Assembly: GCA_016711265.1 (NCBI GenBank)
Contig: JADJTI010000006.1
Span: 558,001 to 622,000 of the forward strand
Direction of reading: 5' to 3'
Length of the DNA stretch: 64,000 nt
From: Austwickia sp.
GTDB lineage: Bacteria > Actinomycetota > Actinomycetes > Actinomycetales > Dermatophilaceae
Shown here: positions 1-8,534 of the stretch, piece by piece
Layout of the letters: each line of letters starts with the position of its first letter
How positions within the stretch are numbered: position 1 is the first letter of the stretch
Notes under the pieces: model-generated
What the model was told of the DNA's origin: nothing
Databases searched by the model: none
Seen by the model: only the letters and a program-made list of their open reading frames with translations
Position numbers and translations under genes: made by a program

Positions 1-150
1 CGCCGGGGTCGAACTCCCGCCGGCCATGGGCGCCTGGGTCGGAGTCGCCGAGGTGCAGCCAACAGCCGTCACCAGGATGAGCGCGCCCAGTGCGCCGGAT
101 CCGCTGCCTGGACGACGCCCAACGCGAGTCCCAATTCCCCCGTGGTGCAT
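1..150 (-). CDS. Lipoprotein, N-terminal part (cut by window edge)
   Basis: An ATG at 148-150 on the minus strand opens a frame that stays open for 50 codons to the window edge. It encodes a basic N-terminus (RVGRRP), a short hydrophobic stretch (GALGALILVTAVG) and then Cys in a lipobox-like AVGC, followed by a Thr/Pro/Ser-rich linker. This is the pattern of a lipid-anchored exported protein. The mature domain lies outside the window, so its role cannot be stated. It diverges from the PaiB-like gene at 216, leaving a shared 65-bp promoter region. Confidence 0.6.
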   Translation of the reverse strand, partial: MHHGGIGTRVGRRPGSGSGALGALILVTAVGCTSATPTQAPMAGGSSTPA

Positions 151-215
151 GAGAGCCCAGCCTAGAGCCGACTCGGCATCCAGTGGGGTGCCGACCGGTG
201 GTTAGGCTCGCGGCC

Positions 216-857
216 ATGGATGTCTCGGACTTTACCCGGATGGCCGACGAGGCTCAGCAACGGGAGCTGGTCCGTCGAGTCGGGGTCGCGCAGGTGATCA
301 CCACCGGCGAGGACGGCTGGCCGCAGGCCACCCTGCTTCCCGTGCTGTGGGAGGGCGACCGGCTGGTGATGCACGCGGCGTTCAGCAATTCCCAGTTCGC
401 GGGGCTGATCGGCCGGAGCGTGCCCGCGCTCGCGGTGGTCACCGGGCCGAACGCGTACGTCTCGCCCACCTGGTACCCGACCCGCGCCAAGCGAGGGCTC
501 GCCGTACCGACGTGGAACTACCAGGTGGTCCAGTTCCGGGGGGCGCTGCACGGGTACGACGACCGCGACCGGTTGCGGGATGCCGTCGCCGCCGTCTCGG
601 CCGCCCACGAGGCGGGCCGCCCGCGGCCCTGGACGCTGGACGACGCGCCGGCCTCGCTGATCAACGGGCTGCTGCACGGGGTCATCGGCCTTGAGCTGGC
701 GATCCAGGAGGTGCGGGCCAAGGCCGAACTCAGCCAGAACCGGGTCCTGGCCGACCGGCAGGGTGTGATCGAGGGGCTGCGGGGCGAGCCCGGCGGCCCG
801 GGCAGTGGCAGCTACGAGGTGGCGGAGGCGATGGCCCGCACGCTCGATCCGGCTTAG
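216..857 (+). CDS. PaiB-like FMN-binding split-barrel protein
   Basis: The protein has 213 residues and resembles the PaiB / FMN-binding negative regulator group of the pyridoxamine 5'-phosphate oxidase-like split-barrel fold. Visible family signatures are YVSPTWY and VPTWNY in the middle and AELSQNR.LADRQGVIEGL near the C-terminus. Length matches the family (about 200 residues). I chose ATG 216 (MDVSDFTRM), which matches where PaiB homologues begin; an upstream in-frame start at 183 would add an unlikely tail. Bacillus PaiB is linked to control of sporulation and degradative enzymes, but in actinobacteria the role is unproven and a flavin or heme redox function is equally possible. The stop codon TAG is embedded in the 5' arm of the hairpin at 853-901. 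Confidence 0.8.
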   Translation: MDVSDFTRMADEAQQRELVRRVGVAQVITTGEDGWPQATLLPVLWEGDRLVMHAAFSNSQFAGLIGRSVPALAVVTGPNAYVSPTWYPTRAKRGLAVPTWNYQVVQFRGALHGYDDRDRLRDAVAAVSAAHEAGRPRPWTLDDAPASLINGLLHGVIGLELAIQEVRAKAELSQNRVLADRQGVIEGLRGEPGGPGSGSYEVAEAMARTLDPA

Positions 858-901
858 GTGCGGGGCGCGGCTCGACATCGAGCCGGAGCCCGCACCCAAA
901 G
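853..901. repeat. Hairpin repeat, copy 1 (convergent terminator)
   Basis: Arms 857-875 and 878-896 pair over 16 of 19 positions around the core GGCTCGACATCGAGCC. The outer sequence is CTTAGGTGCG on the left and CGCACCCAAAG on the right. The element sits between the convergent paiB-like and Rieske genes and contains the stop codon of the first. A second copy with the same core and the same outer GGTGCG/CGCACC arms occurs at 29198-29245. Position suggests a bidirectional terminator; recurrence suggests a dispersed palindromic repeat. Confidence 0.75.
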
Positions 902-911
902 ACCGGCAGCC

Positions 912-1898
912 TCAGTCGGTGGGCCGGATCGGTCCGCCGGGGTCGGGGATCGAGGTGCCGGCGAGCTCCCGGTGGTACCAGTGTCGGAAGATCAGCATCG
1001 GCTTGTCGGTGGGGACGTTCTGCTCCCGGTGCGGATCGGGCACCGGCCCGGGCGGCGAGGTCTCCACGACCCTGCGGGCTTGCCGGAACACGGACCGGTT
1101 GAACGTGTCCACGGCGACGCCGACCGACCGGTTCTTGGCGAAGTTGCGGGTCGAGAGCTGGACCATCCGGGTGTGCTGGTCATCGACGGGGACGCACCAG
1201 ATGTAGAGCCGCAGTTTGCGCGGCGGGATCACGGTCTCCAGCATCATCAGGTTCGGGCGGTACCAGGTGATCTCGCCCCCGGGGGGATGGTCGTCGACGC
1301 CGTCGAGGAACCCGAAGCCGAAATCCTCCTCCACCACGTTCAGGCGCATCACCGAGTCGCGGCGCGCCCGGCGCTTCATGTACCGCCCGATCGTGGTGGC
1401 ATGGACGACCGGCACGTGGGTGGAGTCGAGCATGCTCTCCATCGCGCGGGTCCAGTGGCAGTCCCAGTCCTCCACGTGGACGCCGCGCACCTGCAACGGG
1501 TCGTCGAGGGAGTCCGGGTAGGCCGGGTCGCCCAGCGGGCCGAACCCGGTGAAGACCCACACCAGGCCGCCGGCCTCGACCGAGGGCATCGCGGTCGCTC
1601 CCAGCCGGTTCACGTTCACGCTGGGGTTGAAGGGCACGTGCACGCACCGGCCGTCGGCGTCGAACTCCCAGCCGTGAAAACCGCATGCCAGGTGCCCGTC
1701 CGAGGTGATCGACCCCAGCGCCAGCGACACGCTGCGGTGCGGGCACCGGTCGTACAGGACGGCCGGTTGTCCCTGCGGGGTGCGCCAGGTCACCAACGGG
1801 GTCCCCGCCACCACCACCCGGCGTACCTCATCCGTCACGTCGCCGGAGGGCAGCAGGGGCGTCCACTGATCGGCGAACCCCTCGAACATGCGGCTCAT
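912..1898 (-). CDS. Rieske [2Fe-2S] aromatic-ring oxygenase, oxygenase component
   Basis: This 328-residue protein has an N-terminal Rieske domain with cluster ligands C52-x-H54 (RCPHRS) and C72-x2-H75 (ACGFHGW). It is followed by a catalytic domain with the mononuclear-iron motif D158-x2-H161-x4-H166 (DSTHVPVVHATT). The architecture is that of the VanA / phenoxybenzoate dioxygenase / phthalate-type single-component oxygenases, which demethylate or hydroxylate aromatic rings with electrons from a separate reductase. No reductase gene lies beside it. The start is the ATG at 1896-1898 (MSRMFEGF), which matches family N-termini; the frame is open far upstream but that part is antisense to the EamA gene. 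The substrate cannot be deduced. Confidence 0.9.
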   Translation of the reverse strand: MSRMFEGFADQWTPLLPSGDVTDEVRRVVVAGTPLVTWRTPQGQPAVLYDRCPHRSVSLALGSITSDGHLACGFHGWEFDADGRCVHVPFNPSVNVNRLGATAMPSVEAGGLVWVFTGFGPLGDPAYPDSLDDPLQVRGVHVEDWDCHWTRAMESMLDSTHVPVVHATTIGRYMKRRARRDSVMRLNVVEEDFGFGFLDGVDDHPPGGEITWYRPNLMMLETVIPPRKLRLYIWCVPVDDQHTRMVQLSTRNFAKNRSVGVAVDTFNRSVFRQARRVVETSPPGPVPDPHREQNVPTDKPMLIFRHWYHRELAGTSIPDPGGPIRPTD

Positions 1899-1972
1899 CG
1901 TACGGCGCGAGGGCGCCGGACCGCGTTCCGGTAGAGGCAAACCGTTGCGCGTCGCCGCCGCGTGAGACGGCC

Positions 1973-2881
1973 TCAGGGGTGTTGCCCGCGTTCTGCGCAG
2001 GCGATGCCAGCGGCGACGATCGCGGCCCCGACAACGTGAAACAGCTGCAGCGACTCGTGCACGATGAGGAACGCCAGCACGGCCCCGAACACCGGCATCA
2101 GGTGGATGTATTGGCCGGCGCGCGCGGCTCCCGCCAACTCCACCCCCCGGTTGAAGCAGAAGTAGGACACGATCGAGGGCACCACCCCGACGTACGCCAC
2201 CGCCGCCACCGTGCCAACGGTGCGGGGCATCGTGGCACCGGCGGCGATCTCGGCGATCACGAACGGGATCAGGGCCAGGGCGCCCAGCCCGAAGGTGGTG
2301 CCGAGCAGGCTGAGTGGGTGGACGGCGGGCTTGGCGCGCAGTGCCACCGAATACACCGCGTACGACGCCACCGCGGCGAGGATCCAGGCGTCGCCGCCCG
2401 CGACCCGCAGTCCAGCGGTGGAGAACGGCGAACCCCGGCTGACCACCACCCACACTCCCGTCAGCGACACCGCCAACCCGGCCAGTTGCAGGAGCCGCGG
2501 CGGCTCGCGATGAGCCAGGAACGCGAACACGATGATCAGCACCGGGCAGACCGACTGCAGGATCAGCCCGTTGACGGCGCTGGTGGTCTGCAGCCCGCGA
2601 TAGACGAAGGCGTTGAACACGGCCACACCGGTGATCGACAACGTCAGCACGACCGGCCAGCCGTCCCGGAGCGCAACGGCATCACGCCGGATTCGCGGCA
2701 CCGACCAGGGCGCGAGCAGGGTGAACGCGAGGACCCACCGCAGGAAGGCGAAGGTGACCGGTGGCATGGCCGCACCGACGAGTCGCCCGACGATGAAGTT
2801 GCCGGACCACCCCAGGATCGCCAGGCACAGCAGCAACGGTGCGTTGTCGTACAGCCGCTGACCGAAGCTGCGCAGCGCCAT
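1973..2881 (-). CDS. EamA/DMT-family transporter
   Basis: The 302-residue protein is almost entirely hydrophobic, with about ten membrane segments in two EamA repeats. Family signatures include the first-helix pattern LAILGWSGNFIVGRLVG and PPVTFAFLRW. EamA proteins export amino acids or other small metabolites at the cytoplasmic membrane; this one's substrate is unknown. Start is ATG 2879-2881 (MALRSFGQ). It lies 37 bp downstream of the VanY-like gene and 74 bp upstream of the Rieske gene, all on the minus strand, so partial co-transcription is possible. A second EamA gene occurs at 20017. Confidence 0.88.
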   Translation of the reverse strand: MALRSFGQRLYDNAPLLLCLAILGWSGNFIVGRLVGAAMPPVTFAFLRWVLAFTLLAPWSVPRIRRDAVALRDGWPVVLTLSITGVAVFNAFVYRGLQTTSAVNGLILQSVCPVLIIVFAFLAHREPPRLLQLAGLAVSLTGVWVVVSRGSPFSTAGLRVAGGDAWILAAVASYAVYSVALRAKPAVHPLSLLGTTFGLGALALIPFVIAEIAAGATMPRTVGTVAAVAYVGVVPSIVSYFCFNRGVELAGAARAGQYIHLMPVFGAVLAFLIVHESLQLFHVVGAAIVAAGIACAERGQHP

Positions 2882-2918
2882 TCCCCCATCATCGCGGCTC
2901 GGCCATCGGCCGGCTGGC

Positions 2919-3467
2919 TCAGCCGCCGGTGGTGCTGTAGTGCCAGTTCTCGCTGGGCAGCTGGTAGAGCCCGTACTCGCGGGCGTGGGCGCGCAACCAC
3001 CGGTACATGTCGGGTCGACTGACCCCTCGCAGTGGCCGGAAGTCGATCGCCAGGCCCTGCTCGTGCATCGACTGACCCGGGCGGGCGGTGGGCGGGCTGC
3101 ACCAGCGGGCGGGCCATTCGTACACGGCCTTGGTGCTGACCCCGCAATTCTGGAACCGCAGATCCACTTGCTCCTGGTAGCTGCGCCACCCGCCGCCGCA
3201 CAACGGTACGCCGTCCGCGAGGGCATCACTGACCAGCCGTTCGACCCGATCCGCGAGCCAGGGGGCCACGCCGATCGCGCCGGCGTCCTGGGGGCAGCCC
3301 ACCCAGCGCAGCTGGCTCTCGGCCATGCCCGTCGCCACACCAGCCGGTACGCCGACCGCCGCCTGCCCAACCGCCGGACTGCCCAGGGTCGGCGCCGCAG
3401 GGATGCCGATGGACAGGGTTGCCACGGCCGTCGCCAGGATCGCGCGTACGGTGCGGGGGCGTCTCAT
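2919..3467 (-). CDS. VanY-type D-alanyl-D-alanine carboxypeptidase (M15B), secreted
   Basis: The 182-residue protein starts with a Sec signal peptide (MRRPRTVRAILATAVATLSIGIPA, cut likely near APTLGSPA). The C-terminal half is an M15B peptidase domain with zinc-binding SMHEQGLAIDF (the SxHxxGxAxD motif) and the second zinc histidine in ENWHYS. Such enzymes trim the terminal D-Ala of peptidoglycan stem peptides outside the membrane. The N-terminal 60 residues after the signal contain WVGCPQDAGAIG and look like a spacer. An AGGAATC ribosome-binding sequence precedes the ATG. No vancomycin-resistance genes are near, so this is most likely ordinary wall remodelling. Confidence 0.88.
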   Translation of the reverse strand: MRRPRTVRAILATAVATLSIGIPAAPTLGSPAVGQAAVGVPAGVATGMAESQLRWVGCPQDAGAIGVAPWLADRVERLVSDALADGVPLCGGGWRSYQEQVDLRFQNCGVSTKAVYEWPARWCSPPTARPGQSMHEQGLAIDFRPLRGVSRPDMYRWLRAHAREYGLYQLPSENWHYSTTGG

Positions 3468-3593
3468 GATTCCTCCGGTTGCTCTCCCGACGTCTGAGAC
3501 GATCGTCCAGGATCGCCTGGGGGAGTAGTCAAGTCAGGACGGCGGCAACGTCAGGTGACGGAGGAGTTAACGCACGTCATCCCAACAAAAATG

Positions 3594-3612
3594 CTTCAAG
3601 TTCGTTTAGAAG
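3594..3612. promoter_or_regulatory. Imperfect palindrome upstream of fic
   Basis: CTTCAAGTTCGTTTAGAAG lies 19 bp upstream of the Fic start in an AT-rich patch. It shares the GCTTCAA..GTT pattern with the perfect palindrome just after the gene (4987-5001). It could be an operator for autoregulation by the winged-helix domain of the Fic protein. Evidence is sequence symmetry only. Confidence 0.35.
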
Positions 3613-3631
3613 TTGCAGTTACCCTGAGGGC

Positions 3632-4969
3632 ATGAGGCTGCCCATGCCCCCGCCTGACCTTGACCGCCTGGTCGAGCAGGCGGCACGGGACGGGCGCTTG
3701 CTGGGGATCCTGCGGCACCCGGCCACATCGGCGACCACGGATGAGCATCTCCCCTGGGACGAATTGCGGCACCGCCCCCCGCCCGAGGGGCTCAGCGTGC
3801 AGGACTGGTGGCTCGGCCTTCGCATGGCGCGACGCACCAATCAGCGGCTGCTCCCATCTCTTCTCGACGGCGAACTCCGGCCGTTTCGCTTCACTCTGCC
3901 GGATCGGTTGCTGCGCGATATCGACGCCATCAATCGCGGGGCGTCCGGACAGATCGCCATTTCCGAGCAGGTGACGAATCCGGCAACTCGAGATCGCTAT
4001 GTGGTGAGTTCGCTCATCGAGGAAGCCGTCCGGTCCAGTCAGATGGAGGGCGCCGCGACCACGCGCCAGGTGGCGAAGGAGATGATTCGCTCTGGCCGGC
4101 CACCGCGCAATCGAAGCGAGCGGATGATCGTCAACAACTTTGTGGCCATGCAGGCTATTGCCGAGCGTCGTAACGAGGCTTTGACTCCGGAGCTGGTCCT
4201 GGAGTTGCACCGGAAGGTCACCGCCGGCACGCTCAGGGACCCGTCTTCGGCCGGCACCCTCCAGCGCAGCGACGACGAGCGGATCGCTGTGTACTCAGAC
4301 AGCGGCGAGCTGCTCCACCATCCGCCGTCTGCGGAGCAACTGCCAGAGAGACTCGAGCGCCTCTGCGCGTTCGCCAACGGGGGCATCGACGACGGCTACA
4401 TCCCGCAGGTGCTCCGAGCCATCGCCATTCATTTCATGATGGGTCACGACCATTACTTCGCCGATGGTAACGGCCGGACCGCGCGGGCAGTCTTTTACTG
4501 GTCGATGCTCAATCAGGGATTTTGGCTGACGGAGTTCTTGACGATTTCACGTATCCTCAAAGGTGCGCCCGTACCCTATGCCCGCGCCTTCTTGCACACC
4601 GAACAAGATGAAGGGGACTTGACGTATTTCTTCCTTCACCAGACCGGTACCATCCTGCGCGCCATGGCCGATCTGGACCGCTATCTGCAGCGCAAAGCCG
4701 ACGAACTCAAGGCCGTTCAGTACGCCGTGCAGGCATCTCCGGGGGAGTTCAACCATCGCGAACTGGCCCTCCTGGATCACGCTGTTCGCACCCCCGGCGC
4801 GGCGTACACCGTGGTGACTCACCAGCGCAGTCACGGCGTGTCCCACCAGACTGCCCGCTCGGACCTGATGCACCTGGAGGCCAAGGGTCTGCTCGCCTGC
4901 CATCGGCAGGGCCGCTCGTACGTGTGGACGCCTCACGCCGACCTCCCGGGTCGGCTTGTGCGGCGGTGA
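3632..4969 (+). CDS. Fic-domain protein with N-terminal inhibitory motif and C-terminal winged helix
   Basis: The protein has 445 residues. The Fic active loop is H274-YFADGNGR-282, matching HxFxxGNGR, which transfers AMP (or another nucleotide) to target hydroxyls. The self-inhibitory helix motif (S/T)xxxE(G/N) is S135-SQM-E139-G140, placing it among Fic proteins silenced in cis by an N-terminal helix. The last 70 residues form a winged helix-turn-helix (YTVVTHQRSHGVSHQTARSD...LEAKGLL), suggesting DNA or partner binding. I chose ATG 3632 because upstream in-frame codons lack coding character and a TTACCCT hexamer sits 9 bases before it, allowing a leaderless transcript. GC content is visibly lower than in the neighbours, so it may be horizontally acquired. 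No antitoxin gene is adjacent, as expected when inhibition is in cis. Confidence 0.92.
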   Translation: MRLPMPPPDLDRLVEQAARDGRLLGILRHPATSATTDEHLPWDELRHRPPPEGLSVQDWWLGLRMARRTNQRLLPSLLDGELRPFRFTLPDRLLRDIDAINRGASGQIAISEQVTNPATRDRYVVSSLIEEAVRSSQMEGAATTRQVAKEMIRSGRPPRNRSERMIVNNFVAMQAIAERRNEALTPELVLELHRKVTAGTLRDPSSAGTLQRSDDERIAVYSDSGELLHHPPSAEQLPERLERLCAFANGGIDDGYIPQVLRAIAIHFMMGHDHYFADGNGRTARAVFYWSMLNQGFWLTEFLTISRILKGAPVPYARAFLHTEQDEGDLTYFFLHQTGTILRAMADLDRYLQRKADELKAVQYAVQASPGEFNHRELALLDHAVRTPGAAYTVVTHQRSHGVSHQTARSDLMHLEAKGLLACHRQGRSYVWTPHADLPGRLVRR

Positions 4970-4986
4970 CCTGCGACGACGTACTG

Positions 4987-5001
4987 CTTCAAAGTTTGAA
5001 G
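4987..5001. promoter_or_regulatory. Perfect palindrome downstream of fic
   Basis: CTTCAAAGTTTGAAG has two perfect 7-base arms around one central base, in an AT-rich patch 17 bp after the fic stop and 14 bp before the vWA stop. The one-base centre rules out an RNA hairpin with such a tight loop, so a protein-binding site is more likely than a terminator. A related sequence lies upstream of fic at 3594-3612. Confidence 0.4.
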
Positions 5002-5015
5002 AAGTTAGACGTTCC

Positions 5016-6242
5016 TTAGACGTTGGCGCCCGTGCCGCCGCCGGCGGCCTGCTGACGGTGGGCCCACGCGCTGACATTCCCGCGGGCCAGGGCCACTGCC
5101 ACCAGGTCGGGGAAGGCGTCCGGGGTGCAGGCGAACGCAGGGATGCCCAGGCCCGCCACGGTGGCGGCCAGCTCCCGGTCGTAGGACGGCGCCCCCTCAT
5201 CCGACAGCGCCAACAACACGACCACGCACACGCCGTCGGCGCGCAACCTGGCCAGCCGCGGGACCAGTTCCGCCTTGCCAGGCCCTTCGAACAGGTCCGT
5301 GATCAGCACGAACACCGTGTCCTGCGGCCGCGTGACCAGCGACTGGCAGTACCCGACGGCACCGTTGATGTCCGTCCCGCCGCCGAGCTGGCTGCTGAAC
5401 AGCACGTCCACGGGGTCGGCGAGCCGGTCGGTCAGGTCGGTGACCTCGGAGCTGAACGCCACCACACGGGTTCGCAGGGAGGAGATGCTTGCCAGCACGG
5501 CCCCGAACACCGCGGCGTACACCACCGACGGCGCCATCGAGCCGGATTGGTCGATCGCCACGATGACGTCCCGCTGGACCCGCCGCCGCTGCCGCGCATA
5601 CCCGATCAGCCGCGCCGGTACGACGGTCCGCTGCTCAGGCAAGTAGTGCCGGAGGTTGGCCCGGATGGTGCGATCCCAGTCGACGTCCCGCAGCGGCGGG
5701 TCGTAGCGGCGGGCGGCCCGCGCCAGCGCCCCCGCGACCGCCGACCGGGTGCGCTCGGCGAGCCGGCGTTCGACGTCGGCGACCACCTGCGCGACCACCT
5801 GCCGGGCGCTGAGCCGGGCGGTCTCCGGGAGCACCTTGGCGAGCCCGATCAGGGTCGCGGCCAGGTGGATGTCCGGCTGGAGGGTCTCCAGGAGCTCCGG
5901 CTCGGACAGCACCTGGACGAGGTCGAGGCGTTGTACGGCGTCCCGCTGCATCACCTCGACGACGGTGGCCGGGAAGTACCGGCGGATGTCGCCCAGCCAG
6001 CGCGTGACCTGTGGAGCCGCGGCCCCCAGTCCGGCGCTGCGGGTCCCGCGCGGCGTGGTCTCGACCGGGTCGGGGACGTCATAGAGGGCCGATAACGCCT
6101 GGTCGATCCGATCGTCGTCGACGGACAGCCCCGTGCCGCTGTGCCCCTGCTCGCCGAGCAGCAGCCGCCAGCGTCGCTGCGCCTCCCCGTCGTCGGGCCT
6201 GTTGTCGGGTCCGGTCTCGGGTCGGGAGTGGTACGCCGTCAT
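5016..6242 (-). CDS. vWA-domain protein of the MoxR/DUF5682 locus
   Basis: This 408-residue protein has an N-terminal helical part (about residues 1-215) and a C-terminal von Willebrand factor A domain. The metal-ion-dependent adhesion site reads D231-QSGSM, with GGGTD and LITDLFEG as later MIDAS positions. In MoxR partnerships the vWA protein is thought to hand substrates to, or act as adaptor for, the AAA+ ATPase. It is the last gene of the five-gene operon; its ATG (6240-6242) overlaps the DUF5682 stop by 4 bp, giving translational coupling. There is no signal peptide or membrane segment, so it is cytoplasmic. Confidence 0.9.
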   Translation of the reverse strand: MTAYHSRPETGPDNRPDDGEAQRRWRLLLGEQGHSGTGLSVDDDRIDQALSALYDVPDPVETTPRGTRSAGLGAAAPQVTRWLGDIRRYFPATVVEVMQRDAVQRLDLVQVLSEPELLETLQPDIHLAATLIGLAKVLPETARLSARQVVAQVVADVERRLAERTRSAVAGALARAARRYDPPLRDVDWDRTIRANLRHYLPEQRTVVPARLIGYARQRRRVQRDVIVAIDQSGSMAPSVVYAAVFGAVLASISSLRTRVVAFSSEVTDLTDRLADPVDVLFSSQLGGGTDINGAVGYCQSLVTRPQDTVFVLITDLFEGPGKAELVPRLARLRADGVCVVVLLALSDEGAPSYDRELAATVAGLGIPAFACTPDAFPDLVAVALARGNVSAWAHRQQAAGGGTGANV

Positions 6243-8527
6243 GACAGCCCCAGCAGGAAGGTCATGGTCGCCTCTGGGCCGGCAGCCAGCTCGGGGTCGA
6301 AGCCGGCCAGTCCGGCGCTTGGGTCGCCTGCCTGCACCTGCGTGGCGCAGGCGCGCAGCCGGCGTACCTGGTCGGCGACCGCGCGACGTTCCGGCACGGC
6401 GTACGAACCGAAGGTCCGCCGCAACACCGGCAACGTGGCCATGAACGCGTCGTCGTCCAACCGCACCACCCAGGCGTCCAGTATCCGCAGCAGGGTGTCG
6501 TCGAAGGCGAGCAGCAGGCCCTCGCCGGCCAGGAATCCCTCCACCCACGCGGACTGGTCCGTCGCCCGGGCGCCCCGGGACAACGCGGCCGCCAGCGACG
6601 TCGCCGCGTGGGTCGGGTCCAGTCGACCGGCGGCGTGCAGGATGCGCAGGGCCCGGCCGGCCAGCAGCGGGTGGGTTCGGTCGGCGCGGGCGATCACGCC
6701 GAGGCGGTCCCACCAGCGGTCCCGGGTGTCCGGCCCGAGCCAGCTGACCGCCTCCTCCACGCGGTCCAGGTGGTCACGCAGCCGCCGGGCCAGGTCGTCG
6801 TCGATGCCGCCGACGGCCCCGGGCAGTCCGGCCATCGCCCGGTCCAGGAGCGAACTCGCGGTCGCGCCTAGGGCATGGGTGTCGGTGTCCCGGACGTCGC
6901 CGTAGCGCAACGCCCGCGCCAGCGCCGGGATCGCAGCCAGCAGCGCGACGACATCCTGTTCGGCCGCCGCCCGGTCGGTGAGTCGCTGCAGGATTCCCGG
7001 CACCTGGCTCGGTAGGTCGGCGACGAGGACGGTCTCCAGGACGCTGGTCACCTCGGCGAGCGTGCTCGCCTGGCCTGCTCGCCGGGTCAGGTAGGCGGCG
7101 GTCGCGTCGGCGACGGTCGGGCCGTACGTCGCCGCCATCACCACATCCACGGACAGCTCAGGACGCCATCGCAGCGCCCACCCCTCCTTGAACGTGCCGA
7201 GCCCGGTGGTTTCGCGGCGGGCGCCCCAGGGGATACCCAGGGCCGCGAGCCGATGCAGCAGGTGAGAGCGGGCGAGGTCGGTGGGTCGGCGAAGGTCGAG
7301 CAGCAGCTCCCGGGTGGTGGGTTTGCGGGGGAGCCGGAGCCGTTTGGCGGTGGCGGCCAGGTCGAGTTCCAGCGGCGGAGCCGGAGCCGTCTCCGGGACC
7401 GTCCCCAGGGCGTGCCCCACGACGACGTCGGAGGTGACGTACGCCGCGAGGTCCGGGTCGCCGTCGCACAGTACGGCGACCGTGGCCTGGTGGACCTCGG
7501 CCAGCCCGACGCTGGGGCGGCGTCGCAGGTCGGCGAGGGTTTCGGCGAGCCGGGTGGCGTCGATGATCGAGGCGGTCGACACCGGCAGGTCGCGCGCCCG
7601 CAGCGCGGCCGCCACCCGGGTCAGCCAGCGCTCGCTCACGTGGTCCGATGTGCTGAAGACGTGGTGGTACCACCCGGGTGAGGCGATGCCCGCGCCGTAC
7701 CCGCCCGCTGACCGCAGCCGCTCATGCGACCAGGGCACCCAGGCGATGTGGGACCGTACGGTCGGCATGCGTCGCAGCAGCGCGGCGTCGGCGGAGGCCG
7801 GCGGCAGCGGGTCGGTCAGCGCGGGGGCGTGCCAGGCGCCGCAGACCACGGCCACCCGCCTGGCACCGTCGGCCAGCGACGTGCGCAGCACGGTGCGCAT
7901 GTGCGCTTCCCGGCGGGCCTCGTGCACGCCGCGGTCGGCGTCGCGGGCGTCGGGCTCAGGAACGGTGGCGGACCGGAGCTCGGCCATCGTCGCGGTGAGC
8001 GCCTCGAACGCCGCCAGCGGATCGGCGTTCCCATCCTCTAGGCGCAGCCCCCCGCGTGACTCGATCAGGTGATCCCACCACGAGTCCACGTCGTCGTGGC
8101 CAGCGGCGCTCGCCACCAGCGCCAACGGCTCGGCCCCCGCCGCCCTCGACTCGGCCCCCGCCGCCCTCGACTCGGCCGGGACCGCGGGGCGTTGGTGGTG
8201 AGCGAGGGTGACGCGGCTGGGCAGGTCCAGGAACCGCACCGGTACTCGCCGGGCCAGGGCCCAGGTGATCGCCTGCCACTCCGGGCAGAACGCCGCCATC
8301 GGCCAGAACGAGGCGTTCCCGGGATGGGCGACCTCGTACCCGAGAAGCGCCACCGGCGGCGCCATCCCCGCTGCGCCCGCCCAGTGGATGATGCCGTCCG
8401 CATCTGCTGGGCCCTCCACGAGCACACAGTCGGGGTCGATCCGCTCCAGAGCAGCCACGGTCGCGCGTGCCGACCCGGGTCCGAAGTGCCTGACGCCGAG
8501 CACGCTCACCCGGCCTGCCGCGGTCAC
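6239..8527 (-). CDS. DUF5682-family protein
   Basis: The protein has 762 residues, close to the family norm. Recognisable positions are GVRHFGPGSARA at the N-terminus, LVEGPADAD near residue 40 and VCGAWHAPAL near residue 250; the family is found with MoxR and vWA genes and has no proven activity. I chose GTG 8525-8527 (VTAAGRVSVLGVRHF), 7 bases after the MoxR stop; GTG 8509 is an alternative. A 15-bp unit is duplicated in the coding sequence, giving AESRAAGAESRAAGAEP around residues 115-131, a slippage-type insertion. Its stop overlaps the vWA start. My assignment rests on conserved context plus these motifs. Confidence 0.85.
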   Translation of the reverse strand: MTAAGRVSVLGVRHFGPGSARATVAALERIDPDCVLVEGPADADGIIHWAGAAGMAPPVALLGYEVAHPGNASFWPMAAFCPEWQAITWALARRVPVRFLDLPSRVTLAHHQRPAVPAESRAAGAESRAAGAEPLALVASAAGHDDVDSWWDHLIESRGGLRLEDGNADPLAAFEALTATMAELRSATVPEPDARDADRGVHEARREAHMRTVLRTSLADGARRVAVVCGAWHAPALTDPLPPASADAALLRRMPTVRSHIAWVPWSHERLRSAGGYGAGIASPGWYHHVFSTSDHVSERWLTRVAAALRARDLPVSTASIIDATRLAETLADLRRRPSVGLAEVHQATVAVLCDGDPDLAAYVTSDVVVGHALGTVPETAPAPPLELDLAATAKRLRLPRKPTTRELLLDLRRPTDLARSHLLHRLAALGIPWGARRETTGLGTFKEGWALRWRPELSVDVVMAATYGPTVADATAAYLTRRAGQASTLAEVTSVLETVLVADLPSQVPGILQRLTDRAAAEQDVVALLAAIPALARALRYGDVRDTDTHALGATASSLLDRAMAGLPGAVGGIDDDLARRLRDHLDRVEEAVSWLGPDTRDRWWDRLGVIARADRTHPLLAGRALRILHAAGRLDPTHAATSLAAALSRGARATDQSAWVEGFLAGEGLLLAFDDTLLRILDAWVVRLDDDAFMATLPVLRRTFGSYAVPERRAVADQVRRLRACATQVQAGDPSAGLAGFDPELAAGPEATMTFLLGLS

Positions 8528-8534
8528 GGGCGGC

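Noticed and set aside
858..1934. A 358-codon plus-strand open frame covering the Rieske gene
   Set aside because: It is the antisense of the Rieske oxygenase. Its translation is rich in Arg, His and Gly with no domain, as usual for shadow frames in high-GC DNA.
2919..3467. Vancomycin resistance role for the VanY-type peptidase
   Set aside because: No vanH/vanA/vanX-type genes are near; the enzyme is more likely a general wall peptidase.
3479..3631. N-terminal extension of the Fic protein
   Set aside because: The extension has no homology to Fic proteins, and the ATG at 3632 better matches family starts and the promoter-like sequence just upstream.
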